64,000 bases of DNA, from positions 1 through 64,000 of the forward strand of contig CM074765.1 in NCBI GenBank assembly GCA_037355855.1, in the 5' to 3' direction. Below the pieces are notes generated by a model. It did no database searches and was not told the DNA's origin. It was given only the letters and a program-made list of their open reading frames with translations. Made by a program: the position numbers and the translations under genes. Positions 19,026 to 29,450 of the stretch are shown here, in pieces. Origin of the DNA: Pseudo-nitzschia pungens. Lineage: Eukaryota; Bacillariophyta; Bacillariophyceae; Bacillariales; Bacillariaceae. Each line of letters starts with the position of its first letter. The first letter of the stretch is position 1.

Positions 19026-19661
19026 ATAATTGGCATAGGCTGTAAAATATATATGGTACGGGACTGAAAAAATGAAGCCGGGGGACAATCCTTTGGTCAA
19101 ATATTTGACCCCAAAAGGACCCGGCACGAAAATTTTTGACCCACGTCTAAAATCAGTTATCAGACGTTGTAGTTCTACAGGGAGCTGGTGCTCAGCAGGA
19201 TGTAGTAAGTATTAAGGTATATCAATCGGAGTTAAACTAAAGATGTGAGGACAACAACCTTGTCGGGAAATTGACGTTGCTGTCTTGTTACTAGTAATTC
19301 TATCGGGTGTTTGCTGCTGCTGCTTGTGTTTTTCTGTACTGAGGACCCAGTAGAAAATTATTTGTTTTCTTTTCGCGCAGTGTGGTGTTCGATTGTACGG
19401 TATGTAAGATATGTAAGGTTAAGGGTTTGTCAAACTGCAACCGATTTTGGTTACAATTTAACAATACCTACAGCAACAGATGCCACAGACCTGCAGTTCA
19501 TGTGTGTTGTTGTTGTTGTTGTTGGATACTACAATAGAATCATCCATTTCGCTGAGTTCCTAATGCAAATCAAATTTCGTGGTATGCGTACTGTTTGTTC
19601 TTACTCTGTGTGCAATCGATAATGCGTGGAATGTCGTTCCATCTCGTCGTGAATGCTCGTT
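19026..19661. other. Right flank of the candidate transposon and 3' side of the membrane-protein gene
   Basis: It contains a perfect 16-bp palindrome GGTCAAATATTTGACC near 19094 and the candidate terminal repeat at 19149-19166. Thereafter it is ordinary AT-rich sequence. No supported gene. Confidence 0.5.
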
Positions 19662-20936
19662 TTAAAAGTACTTCATCCAAAAGTAGACAATCAAATAGGA
19701 AAGAGGAATCGAGAAATCGTATAGAGCGTGCCCGGTATAGTCCTTGAGGGCGGTGCACCTGAGGGCCAGGGCCCATCCCACGAGGGTGGTAAAAAGAGCA
19801 CTGCCCCAGGCGGAAACGGCATAGGGCTTGGCCTGGCTTTTCTTTTCCTCCGCACTCCAAAAGAGCAACTGGGAAGCGGCGGAGATGACATACATCGCGG
19901 TGAAGACAACCACAAAGGTCAGACCCATACCGTCCATCGGAGTGTCTGTCAAATCCATAACAAAGGCGCTGATGGCCCACGTAATCAGGCCAGAGGCGGC
20001 CAACGCGAATATCCGAACGTAGTTGGAGATGGTAGGCACCCCCGCCATGATTAAAATGTACATGGTCCCAATCATTACGCCATATTTGATGATATCACTG
20101 GTATCCTCGGATACGGCCGTCTGTGCCATTCCAATGGGTGCCAAAAAATGCGTGACCTTGTTATTCAAGTGATCAACGTGCTTCTCGTTTTCTTCCTTCG
20201 TGGCAATGATTCCGATGAGTTTCTTCAATTTGTCCAGAATGTCGGGAGTGATGTTGTACGATGCTAGTGCAGCCCCCGCCACCAATGTCTGTGCGGTGGT
20301 GCCGGTAAGCACTTGTTGCTTCTGAGGCATGATTTTGGAAAGAAACCAGTGCGCAGCGCCGTGACCCACAACGGTAAAAATTTTCTTTGAGGAGACAAAG
20401 TATTCGGCGAGTCCCAATTCTTCGAGAACGTCCCTGCGCTTGAACCATAGCCAGGCAAGAGGGACGGTCATGATGAGATCAATATACCACGAGAGCATGT
20501 GGGAATTCATCGTTGTGCTTAAAGGGTCGGAAAGACAAAAGCCGTCGCAGATGTAACAGTCATCGAGAAAGGATGATTTGAGCATGGGGTCGAGGTCTTC
20601 AGGAAAGATGCATTTTTTGCCATCTGCCGAGTAGCTACAGGCAACGGTAGCTTTACCGACTCGCAATGTCACGATCAGAAGCCAAACGGACAAGCCAATG
20701 ACAAGCACATTGCCAATGTCTCCGAGCGTGACGAGGCGGCTATTGTCTTCTTCCTTTGCTTTCGCCGCTCCTCCCCGGGCGGCGAGAGAAGCCTCGACGG
20801 GTTCTTCCTTGTGCAATACAACCTTTGCGGGGGCGGGAGTTCCGCGAGGAATCGCTAGGTCGTGACCTCGTGGCCGCCCCCAAGCCGATGCCGACGAAAC
20901 CGACATCAGGGCAACGATGGTAGTCAATAGTTTCAT
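19662..20936 (-). CDS. Multi-pass membrane protein with signal/plastid-type presequence
   Basis: This 424-aa protein starts at the ATG at 20936. The 18 nt further upstream are open only from a GTG. The first ~18 residues are a hydrophobic signal peptide ending ASA^W, and a Trp after the cleavage site is tolerated in diatom plastid presequences. An Arg/Pro/Ala-rich, acid-poor stretch follows. Hydrophobic segments fall at about 73-93, 149-166, 208-226, 285-305, 308-326, 338-358, 375-393 and 409-423, so seven or eight membrane spans are likely. A Cys-rich loop (about 100-135) between the first two is probably lumenal. I do not recognise the family. It could be a plastid envelope, thylakoid or ER membrane protein. 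Confidence 0.8.
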   Translation of the reverse strand: MKLLTTIVALMSVSSASAWGRPRGHDLAIPRGTPAPAKVVLHKEEPVEASLAARGGAAKAKEEDNSRLVTLGDIGNVLVIGLSVWLLIVTLRVGKATVACSYSADGKKCIFPEDLDPMLKSSFLDDCYICDGFCLSDPLSTTMNSHMLSWYIDLIMTVPLAWLWFKRRDVLEELGLAEYFVSSKKIFTVVGHGAAHWFLSKIMPQKQQVLTGTTAQTLVAGAALASYNITPDILDKLKKLIGIIATKEENEKHVDHLNNKVTHFLAPIGMAQTAVSEDTSDIIKYGVMIGTMYILIMAGVPTISNYVRIFALAASGLITWAISAFVMDLTDTPMDGMGLTFVVVFTAMYVISAASQLLFWSAEEKKSQAKPYAVSAWGSALFTTLVGWALALRCTALKDYTGHALYDFSIPLSYLIVYFWMKYF

Positions 20937-21607
20937 TGTTCTTTCAATGTTCACACTTAGTAGGACTGAGTCAATAGAAATGATAATCTATCACACAACA
21001 CTACGATATGGTAATAGATTGTTGTGACATGGAAGAAAGTGAGCAGCGTTCGGATCCGTGGCGGCAGCATCTGCTGTAGCAGACGATCGGATGCAGCGGG
21101 TTTTTGGGAAGTTGTGCACAAGTAAGTTAATCATACCGTAACTTCAGGTCTTACTTGTAGTGATGAAAAAGTACGGTAGCAGAAGGTAACCTTATCTTTC
21201 ACGAAAGAAATCTCCGAAGATGATGGCTGAGGAAGGAATCCGCCGCGGATCCTCCAACTTTCCAAATTCAACACTTTTGATTGGTCAAAGGGTGTTCTTC
21301 TCTTGACGTCCTCCCCAGAATTGACATGCCTGTTTCTAAATGCGTACAAGTAGAACTGTGCCAATGGTAAATCTTACGTAAAAATAATACCGAACATTCC
21401 GATTTGCACCTATCGATTTTTAGGGTTGGTGGGAAATTAATTTCGGAGTCCACCCAACAACAAAAATTCTCGAACCCCCGAATATATTATTATTTTCACC
21501 TCATTTTCTCTCAGTAATCTTAGCATCTGGCGCGCAAACAACAAGATTCCTATGCGACCAATCAGAATTCTGTTATCAGCTGTCCCCTCCACGACTTCCA
21601 TGTTGTT
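20937..21607. other. Upstream region of the membrane-protein gene, no gene seen
   Basis: Contains the putative promoter of the minus-strand gene. Near 21570 a TTATCAGCTGTCCCC phrase matches the ends of the small inverted-repeat elements at 24972 and 30012, so a fragment of one may lie here. Confidence 0.4.
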
Positions 21608-22155
21608 CAGGAACATTATGGAAAAAAAAACTTTTCTGGAAAATTTCCATTTTCATGCGCATTGTGCGCGCGACTACTCTCAAAAAATCTTAGGGCAATA
21701 ACGGCTCTTCTATATTTAAAGAAGAGCGACCATAATTTAACGGTCTTCAACCGTCGTCTTTGTCCTCAAAAAACGATTGTCCTCAAAAAGTGTCCTCAAC
21801 GATTTTGTCCTCAACAGACTGTCCTCAACCATTATGTCCTCAAAAATTATGTCCTCAACGTTTTGTCCTCAACCTCAACGTTGAAGTCATAGAGGTTGAG
21901 GACAAAACGTTGAGGACATAATTTTTGAGGACATAATGGTTGAGGACAGTCTGTTGAGGACAAAATCGTTGAGGACACTTTTTGAGGACACGTTTTGAGG
22001 ACAGTTTTGAGGACACTCTGCGTACTCATACAGCCGTTAAAGTGGATATTCAACAAAAAACAGCCGTTAAAAAATACATCAATTTTATTGCGCGCAACGC
22101 GCATGAATATGGAAATTTTCTCAAAAAAACTTTTTTCCATAATGTTCCAGTTGGG
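21608..22155. mobile_element. Foldback / MITE-like element with long nested inverted repeats
   Basis: The outer arms pair GGAACATTATGGAAAAAA (from 21608) with its complement ending at about 22151, and continue through AAAATTTCCAT and CATGCGC. The inner arms (about 21780-21878 and 21895-21995) are near-perfect complements made of TGTCCTCAAC units, with a short loop near 21880-21895. A possible 3-bp CAG target duplication flanks it. It has no coding capacity. The transcript would form a long hairpin. Confidence 0.8.
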
Positions 22156-22663
22156 AGTCTACTACCGTACACGACTCGGTCATCTCCCAGAAAGAAACTC
22201 TCAGTCAAGAAGTTCTTGCACCGCCAATACAGTAAATTACGATAGTATAAAGTAAGATTACGGTACTACTACGTACAACAGTAATTTTTGCGCCAATGAT
22301 GCTGCGAAATTTAAAACAGCAGCAGTAATTTATCTTACTCGTAGTAAAAAAATAATAGTAGGACTAAGATTATCGAACGAATTACTGTACCGTACGGTAA
22401 GTTATCTGGTGAGTGAATCTCTTCATATGATGTTTAACCTTGTTTTTTTAAAACATTATGATCTGCGAACTGACATCAAACGGCCGGAAGAAAACCAATA
22501 AATGCACGGCATTTGCTGTTTTCTTGTTCTTGTGGGGCCGTTGTTCTTTAATATTATTTATTTATAAATTCCGTGCGACGCACAAATTGCGCAACCGCTT
22601 CCATACGGTACCGGTTGGCACTACTAGTACTGGTAGAAACTCTGTGATGCGATTGCATTCGTT
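22156..22663. other. Intergenic, 3' side of secreted-protein gene
   Basis: No convincing gene. It contains several TACGGTA / GTAAGATTACGG motifs of the dispersed family. Confidence 0.4.
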
Positions 22664-23923
22664 TTACGCCAACAATGCGGCGCTTACTACAGCGGCAACT
22701 GTGCCAAGGAAGGTGACGCCGACAGAAGCACCACCAGCGGTTCTCAACGCTCCGGGTCCTTCTGCTCCTTCTGTGAGATCGACAGAGAGGTCAAACTCGG
22801 CTTCGGCGCCGTCCTGCAATCGACGCAGAGCTTCCTCCGAAATCTCACTGTCGTTGCCATCGGCTCCCTTCAACATACGACGTCTGGATGCGAAGGCAAG
22901 TGTGGCCTGACCGGCTCCACCGACAGTTCCGGCAGTCTTATAATATTCGGCGAACAGAATGGACTCGATAACCCATAAGACGTAGCCGTTACCGCCTCCA
23001 ATAGTAGGGTACTGCATCATTGGAGTTTCCGCAGACAAACCATTTCCGTTTGTTGCTAGGGGAAGGACAGGTTGCGTGACAACAGTGGAACCGAAGGTAC
23101 GTGACCACGAAAAAGAGGTGATCCCCGTCATAAGAATACCATCGTCGATGGCCTGGTTGTCAGGGAAAACACAAACGGTAATGAGAGCTCCTTGGTTGAA
23201 AGTCACACCTGCTGAAGTATCAGCGGGGACACCGAAGCTACGGGCACCAGTTCCGATAGTGTGGCTTGTGTCTTGTGTATTGCTGCACAGATAAGCAACG
23301 AGATTGTACTCTGCCTTCTGTTGTGTGGTGACAACTTTGTCCTTGGGTGCGACTCCAAACCCGGCGACAGTGAATCCAGCTGTAAGATCGTATTTAATCT
23401 CGATGAGCGTTTCGATGAAGTTCACTTCCTTGTAAGCATTATCCACCGTAGATCCGATACCATACCGCATACAGAGTGCCATGAAACCACCACCAACGTC
23501 AGTTGAATCGAGTGGGGAAGAGTAAGTTGGGTTTGTTGTTTGGGATTGGATAAAGGCATCGTCGATCGAGAAATACACGGAGGAATCCTTAACCAAGTTT
23601 GCGGTGTCGATGTCGAGAGTTACGGTGGAATCCGGGTCGGCAGCCAATGTGAGGGTTGCACCGGACGTAATCTCTTTTTCGGTGTAAGTACCGGTTCCGT
23701 CGTCCTTGCAGTTGTAGTCATAGAGAGTTGCCTGTTGCTGCACATCCCCCAAGCGAGTCTTGGAAAAAGCGAAAGTGAAAGTGTTAGTGGCGTCATCGTA
23801 ATTGACTTCTGGATCGCTGAGCTCCCACTTTGTAAGAAGTGCACTCAATTGACGGTCTTCGGAGGCGGAAACAGAGGCAGAGGTAGCCAATCCAAGGATG
23901 GTGGAGAGGGCGAGGAACTTCAT
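22664..23923 (-). CDS. Secreted or surface-anchored protein, 419 aa
   Basis: The ATG at 23923 is chosen because it is followed at once by a signal peptide (MKFLALSTILGLATSASVSA). The frame is open further upstream but low in complexity. The body is rich in Thr, Ser, Asp and Gly and reads like extracellular beta-sandwich repeats (for example GATLTLAADPDSTVTLDID). An RRRMLKG segment near residue 340 could be a processing site. The C-terminus is a small-residue hydrophobic tail (VTFLGTVAAVVSAALLA), fitting a GPI anchor signal or a membrane span. I do not recognise a named family. A cell-surface or frustule-associated role is only a guess from the layout. Confidence 0.82.
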   Translation of the reverse strand: MKFLALSTILGLATSASVSASEDRQLSALLTKWELSDPEVNYDDATNTFTFAFSKTRLGDVQQQATLYDYNCKDDGTGTYTEKEITSGATLTLAADPDSTVTLDIDTANLVKDSSVYFSIDDAFIQSQTTNPTYSSPLDSTDVGGGFMALCMRYGIGSTVDNAYKEVNFIETLIEIKYDLTAGFTVAGFGVAPKDKVVTTQQKAEYNLVAYLCSNTQDTSHTIGTGARSFGVPADTSAGVTFNQGALITVCVFPDNQAIDDGILMTGITSFSWSRTFGSTVVTQPVLPLATNGNGLSAETPMMQYPTIGGGNGYVLWVIESILFAEYYKTAGTVGGAGQATLAFASRRRMLKGADGNDSEISEEALRRLQDGAEAEFDLSVDLTEGAEGPGALRTAGGASVGVTFLGTVAAVVSAALLA

Positions 23924-24971
23924 GCTGGCGAATGAAACAAGTTTTGCTTTGGTGAAAGTGAACGTGAACGTGAACGTTTTGGTTTTCGTTTTCGGCTCGT
24001 TTTTGTTGATAGTCGAATTTGGATTTGTGAGAAGAGGGGGGTGGTCTGGGATGGTCCCTGGGTGTGGTGTGATGCATCGTTGAGCCTCGTGGTAGCAACG
24101 AGGGAGGCCTCGATCGGGGTCGGGTCGAACTTCGGAGAGTGAGTGGAGTTCTACGTGACCCCGGTAGAGCAAGAGCCTTCGGGCTTCGCGGAAACTTGAA
24201 AAGTCGTACAACCTTAAACAATCTATGACTGTCAATACCGGTCTAACATTAAGTATCGACCCTAGACTCGCTTGCATTCCGATTCCCGTTCCTAATTATT
24301 TTTCCACCATTTATTGATCGACTCGAAAGGGGAGAACGGAGACTAGTTGGACGCATCGCATCACGGATCTTATGTTTTCCTTAATTGTTCGAATCCTTCG
24401 ACCGTCTCCCTGCTTTCCGATTGGCTGGGAAGGAATTGAAGCTGGATTACGAGCATCGTACTTAACGTTACGCGAGAAATCAATCACTGTTCGCGACCAT
24501 CATTGTCTTCCGCTCAATTAATGTTGCATGACTACGCCGGGGGTTCGGGTCGTGAACTGTGCAATGTTCGTGCGCCACGCGAGTGTCGGAAAAACAAAAA
24601 AACAGATCACAGATCACACCATCGGCTTTTTTTTGGGGAGCGGATCGTTGTAACAACCTTACCTGTAAGGTTACGAGTACTGTCGGTAAGCTTTAAAAGC
24701 TTACAGATAGCTTGTTGGGCTGGTTAGAACAGTAAGTTAACCGTAGTTACGAATTTTGTACTACGAAGTAAGGTTACTCGTACGATATGTACGCACTAAG
24801 TAAATGTAGTGACATAAACCTAAGGTTACCGTAAGGTTAACCTCACCATCCTAAGATTACGGTATTGTCGCTCTCATATACTTCGTAAATTGTAAGATTA
24901 CCAGAGGGGCATCATACTAAATTTACCGTACATTATCACTGAGATCATAATTAGGCCTGCCTAACCTTACC
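23924..24971. other. Promoter side of the secreted-protein gene; dispersed GTAAGGTTAC motifs
   Basis: No gene is seen. From about 24655 it is dense in GTAAGGTTAC / TTACGGTA-type words in both orientations. Confidence 0.45.
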
Positions 24972-25072
24972 TTACTACAAAATTCTTATCAGGTGTCCCC
25001 CGGTTCTACGTCGCCGACTACTAATTTCTACTGAAACCCGTGGACAGCTGATAGGAATTAGTGGAGTTGTAA
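24972..25072. mobile_element. Short inverted-repeat element (MITE-like), copy 1
   Basis: Starts TACTACAAAATTCTTATCAG and ends GACAGCTGATAGGAATTAGT. The ends are complementary and the interior (CTACGTCGCC, ACTACTAATTTCTACTGAAA) matches copy 2 at 30012-30117 in inverted orientation. It is about 100 bp and non-coding. Confidence 0.75.
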
Positions 25073-25480
25073 ATGATTATCCTTAACTTCAATGATGTTT
25101 ACAATGGAACTTTAACTTCCTTAAGAAGCGGAAGAGTGTGAGAAACCAGGTTTTGGTAAAAACAGGATATTAGTGTTTTTAGTGCGTAGAGCCGGTAGGA
25201 TTTCAACGCTTAAAACCGAGGACATTCTTGCTTATGAAAATAGATATTTTTACTGTTTTTGATGAGAAATACTAGCTATATTAATCGATCGGTTTTTGAA
25301 TCAATCGGCATAATATATTTTCGTCCGAGTTGTAGTATTACTGGTTTTATGAGAAATTGGCATAATATATTTTCGTCCGAGTTGTAGTATTACGGTACGT
25401 ACTGGTTTTTAATGACAATTTTCTACTTAAATTTTGTACCTCTAGTGGTTTTGATAAGTATGTGTGTGGTTGTGATACCT
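25073..25480. other. Intergenic, no gene seen
   Basis: AT-rich. A ~50-bp phrase GGCATAATATATTTTCGTCC plus GAGTTGTAGTATTAC occurs twice (about 25309 and 25367). Confidence 0.5.
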
Positions 25481-25486
25481 AAATCG

Positions 25487-25950
25487 TACGGTACGGTACA
25501 ATTATTTTTTTTTAGTGAATTACTACGAGGTGAGATTACTAGTATAGTAGTGGCAGTACTAGTAGTAGATTCATCTAGATGGACATGTCTAGAATCAAAT
25601 AGGGATGGATTTTGGTTTGGTATCGTACGGTACAATTATTTTTTTTGGTGGATTACTACGAGGTAAGATTACTAGTATAGTAGTGGCAGTACTAGTAGTA
25701 GATTCATCTAGATGGACATGTCTAGAATCAAATAGGGATGGATTTTGGTTTGGTTTCGTACGGTACAATTATTTTTTTTTTGGTGGATTACTACTAGGTA
25801 AGATTACTAGTATAGTAGTGGCAGTACTAGTAGTAGATTCATCTAGATGGACATGTCTAGAATCAAATAGGGATGGATTTTGGTTTGGTTACTAGCAGTG
25901 GCAGTAGTATTAGATTCATCCAGGGATGAGCCTAGAATCAATAAATACGA
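25487..25950 (+). repeat. ~134-bp tandem repeat, three full copies plus a partial
   Basis: Marker TCTAGAATCAAATAGGGATG occurs at about 25588, 25721 and 25856, giving periods of 133-135 bp. Each copy contains CGTACGGTACAATTATTTTT and AGATTACTAGTATAGTAGTG. A degraded fourth copy follows to about 25950. The open frames through it are repeat artefacts. Confidence 0.92.
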
Positions 25951-26069
25951 AAGGATTTTGTTTGGCCTTTTTGTACTAATAGCTACTTCGTACAATATTT
26001 TATTAGTGGATTACAAGGTAAGATTAGTGGTACTTTAATCACCAATCGTACAATTTTTTATTAGTGGAT

Positions 26070-26240
26070 TATCCATGCGTTGCTGTCCCCTGTATTATCA
26101 CCGCATTGCTCCTGCTGTCCCCCGTATAGTATCGACGCATTGCTGCTGCTGTCCCCTGTATAGTATCGACACGTTGCTGTTCACCATATTATCAACACAT
26201 TGCTGCTGCTGTACCCTCTATAGCATTGCTGTTCACCGTA
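26070..26240 (+). repeat. CTG-rich minisatellite, left part (split by gypsy copy 2)
   Basis: Units of the form TAGTATCGACGCATTGCTGC then TGCTGTCCCCTGTA. The array stops at the left end of the truncated gypsy copy and resumes at 28820. Confidence 0.9.
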
Positions 26241-28820
26241 GTTGCCGTGCACCAAAATACAGTCACGAATACACACGGGACTGGATTAAGGATAAGGATA
26301 AAAACAATCGGCGAGCCGACAGAATCGCTGATTCGGAAGGCTCTTAGAGCTGTAGCAAATAGACTAACCAATAGAGCTCACAATTTGCATATCACTACTA
26401 TTCTAATCACTAGTAGACCCGGGGTATGGCATGATTTTAAAATCAAGCTGAGCGCTGATGACCATGAGCAGAAAGGTACCGATCGATCAAAAAGGACGAC
26501 GAGACTGAAAGACTGCCAAAAATGGAGGCGCAGAGAAGCAAAAACAGGGAGAAGGATATCCAGTGTCTGCAGCACAAGGAAGACCGACCCCAGCAACTGT
26601 TGGCGCCCAAAGAAGGGAGCAACAGCAGCAACAGAGACACCTAAGTGCCTAAACAGGACCATGGTCGACAACAGAAATAATCGAACAAAAGAAATAATGA
26701 AATAAGTGTCGAAAAAGTGACACATAATCCAGTGAGTGGACTAATTGGACCAACACTGAGTGGAGGGACAGACCGAACAGGGGATGCCAACCACAACCGA
26801 AATATACGGATATCCGGAAAGGTATATAATAAATACCCAAACACCACCAATCCCACGGGAAACGGGAAGTGGGACCGGCCCGGTGATTGCTTAATAGGGA
26901 AGCAACGCCGGAGAACCACGGGAATCGAATCCCACGAAATAAAAACAGAAACAACTCCGGAGAACCACAGGATTCCCGGGAGCTAAAGAGAGAAACAACT
27001 CCCACCTCTGTACAAGCCTGGGAGAAAAACCAGTTACAACACGGGGTATCACGTGGAAGTGAACCTCAGGGGGAAAAACTGGAGCAATCACTTTTTGCTC
27101 ATTTCCAACCCAAATAACAACTTACAGAAATACTGTAACTAATTAAACTAAAATATAATAACTGACTGATTAACTCACCATGGCGTCTAAAGGAACTAAA
27201 CAGAAACCCTTCAACTTTACACGAGAGGACTGGCCGGAAGATGCCACCACCGTGAAAATGAGTATCGACTCAGAACAAGGTGGAATCGCATTCAGCGACT
27301 ACCTGAAGGTTCTCAATGGTACTGAAAGACCAGAACTCTTCCTTATCTGGAAGAGAGACTTTGACCAGAAAATTGCTGGCAATGACAAACTCCACGGAGA
27401 CCAGAAACTGGACGTTTTACAGAGAATCCTCTCTAATGAGGCACTCGCACTTGTCCAGCGAACACTCGCTCAGACCTACTTGGCCGAACCAACCCACAAG
27501 GTCCATCACACCAGACGCGTACAGAAAAAGATCCAGGAGATCGAACAAAGGGACCAAGCAAACATACTACTATCAATGGGGCAAGACGCCACCGAAACTC
27601 CCACGGGAGCCTCCAAGGAGACGGCAAAGGAGAAATCTCCAAACGCCAACAAAACCGACACAGCCACGGCGAGATCGGACAACGAATCGGAGACCGACAA
27701 CCTCGAGTCTCCAATCCCAAAGAAAAAGGTCGCAAGCGCCCTCACCCAGTACTACCAATCCCAGGAGTACAGGAAGGATATCATGGAGGAATGCATGCAT
27801 GTCCTCAAGCTCAAAATCTTTGGCAATGACCAAAACGGCAAGCGCTCGTACATCGTCCTCCGACGATTCATGCGAGGCATGCGCGTGGACCTCAAATATG
27901 GCATCAGAACCTGGGCCAATCGAATGGCCGAACTCCAAAGCTATCTCCCAGAATGCCTCTGGGAATGTGGCAGTGACCAAATGGAAACACCAAGAAGTTT
28001 CACCCAAGGAGAACTGAAGGAAATCTTGGATTCCAACATGACCCACTCCCAACGCGAGAAGCTGGAACACATTGGATGGGACCTCTACACCCAATCCTTT
28101 AACACCACTATCGACAAGCTCGAAAACCTGGAAATCACCATCCGGAAGGAGGCGATAATGCAACAACGCATCACCGACCTCAAAAAGCAGACCGGCGTCA
28201 CCAAAAAGACCCCCAAGGCCGCATCTGGGGGAGGACACCACGGGAAGTCCCCTGGCAAAAAGAAGCGACCTGTGGACAACAGCAACAAACAGCTATGCAA
28301 AACCTGCGGCAAGGTCCATGCCGGCAAATGCTGGAAACTAACCGGTGGTCCCTCCAAGAAGGGAAAGTTTGACCGGGAAACCATCAACTTGCTCAAGGAG
28401 CACTTTGTGGCAAAGGAACAAGACTCAGACAACGAGCAGTACCCCAAACCCCACTGGGGAAGGAACCTATCGAACCACGAGTACTCCTACGTACTGGCCA
28501 CGGCCCAAGCTGACCACGAAGTCTCCGATGACGAGATCGATATCTCTGAACGAGAACTCAAAGAGTACAGAAGAAAGTACAGAAAGACCTTTAAAAAGAA
28601 AGGATCCCACAACTGAATGGTTGATACCATCCACACCGGACCCCGGATCATCAACAGATTTGCGGACATCTGTGTGGAGGTATTGGACCACAAGGGAAGG
28701 GGGAGGATGCTCCGGGGCCTATTAGACTCTGGCTGCTCCAAATCCATTGTATTAAAGCGTTTTGTCGACCGAAGTCAACTAACGAACCGAGACCAAAGAT
28801 CTGTCACCTACAATACCTAT
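26240..28820 (+). mobile_element. Truncated Ty3/gypsy element, copy 2
   Basis: It begins at the same GTTGCCGTGC as copy 1 and carries the leader, a complete gag and only the first ~68 codons of pol. Similarity to copy 1 stops at ACCTACAATACCTAT (28820), after which minisatellite resumes. Most of pol and any 3' LTR are missing. The copy cannot move by itself. It sits inside the CTG-rich minisatellite. Confidence 0.9.
27180..28616 (+). CDS. gag: Gag-like protein of gypsy copy 2
   Basis: This 478-aa protein is intact and starts MASKGTKQKPF in CACCATGG context. It has the same compact zinc knuckle (CKTCGKVHAGKC) and the same acidic/basic tail as the copy-1 protein. The main difference is a replaced, length-variable linker around residues 110-165. 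It ends in UGA followed at once by an in-frame ATG. The reading frame survives although the element has lost pol. Confidence 0.9.
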   Translation: MASKGTKQKPFNFTREDWPEDATTVKMSIDSEQGGIAFSDYLKVLNGTERPELFLIWKRDFDQKIAGNDKLHGDQKLDVLQRILSNEALALVQRTLAQTYLAEPTHKVHHTRRVQKKIQEIEQRDQANILLSMGQDATETPTGASKETAKEKSPNANKTDTATARSDNESETDNLESPIPKKKVASALTQYYQSQEYRKDIMEECMHVLKLKIFGNDQNGKRSYIVLRRFMRGMRVDLKYGIRTWANRMAELQSYLPECLWECGSDQMETPRSFTQGELKEILDSNMTHSQREKLEHIGWDLYTQSFNTTIDKLENLEITIRKEAIMQQRITDLKKQTGVTKKTPKAASGGGHHGKSPGKKKRPVDNSNKQLCKTCGKVHAGKCWKLTGGPSKKGKFDRETINLLKEHFVAKEQDSDNEQYPKPHWGRNLSNHEYSYVLATAQADHEVSDDEIDISERELKEYRRKYRKTFKKKGSHN

Positions 28821-28826
28821 ATATAG
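28617..28826 (+). pseudogene. pol: Truncated gypsy pol (protease start only)
   Basis: From the ATG adjoining the gag stop, the frame includes the protease signature LLDSGCSKSIVL. It then leaves the element at about 28820 and stops two codons later in minisatellite DNA. Reverse transcriptase, RNase H and integrase are absent. Confidence 0.9.
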
Positions 28827-29450
28827 TATCAATGCGTTGCTGTTCACCATAGTATTGACGCATTGCTGCTGCTGTAACCTAGCAAAACCCATGTACGTCA
28901 TTTGCTGCTCACTGCTTCCTGTTCCTCTGTATACTATTGACGCGTTGGTGCTGCTTGTGTATAGTATCGACGCATTGCTGCTGCTGTCCCCTGTATAGTA
29001 TCGATGCGTTGCTGTTCATCGTATTATCAACGTGTTGCTGCTGCTGTCCCCTGTATAGTATCGATGCGTTGCTGTCCCCTGTATAGTATCGATGCGTTGC
29101 TGTCCCCTGTATAGTATCAACACGTTGCTGTTCACCATATTATCAACGTGTTGCTGCTGCTGTCCCCTGTATAGTATCGATGTGTTGCTGCTGCTGTCCC
29201 CTTTATTATCAACCCGTTGCTACTATTTGCTGCTTGTTCTCACCCCCCTGCTATATTGATTCTATCTTTGCTGCACTAGGGTATTGTTTCACAGTACAAA
29301 AACAATGCATTGAACCTAGCAAAACCCATGTACGTCATTTGCTGCTCACTGCTTGCTGTTCCTCTATATACTATTGACGCGTTGCTGCTTGCTGTCCTCC
29401 TATATTATTGATGCATTGCTGCTGCTGCTTGCTGTCCCCCTGTATACTGT
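28820..29450 (+). repeat. CTG-rich minisatellite, right part
   Basis: About fifteen units of varied length built on TATAGTATCGACGCGTTGCT followed by GCTGCTGTCCCCTG. A ~60-bp block with CCTAGCAAAACCCATGTACG is repeated inside (about 28877 and 29314), giving a higher-order repeat. Frames here are artefacts. Confidence 0.9.

Larger units (their letters stand above)
5117..19166 (+). mobile_element. Candidate ~14-kb DNA transposon with transposase, TET/JBP-like dioxygenase and coiled-coil protein
   Basis: An 18-bp sequence CGTCTAATAACTGATTTT at 5117-5134 matches, with one mismatch, the reverse complement of 19149-19166. The interval between them holds a CACTA/Plavaka-like transposase, a dioxygenase of the TET/JBP type, a coiled-coil protein and arrays of tandem repeats near both ends. 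No convincing target-site duplication is visible (left flank ends AGGCTT, right flank begins TTGTAG). One 18-bp match in 64 kb of AT-rich DNA could be chance, so the boundaries are tentative. The association of the three plus-strand genes is firmer than the ends. Confidence 0.35.

Noticed and set aside
19728..20054. ORFs antisense to the 424-aa membrane-protein gene
   Set aside because: They are shadows of a GC-rich coding region with no independent signal.
5840..29450. Direct repeats examined as possible CRISPR arrays (18490-19025, 7850-8340, 6015-6250)
   Set aside because: Units are contiguous with no unique spacers of constant length, and the host is eukaryotic.
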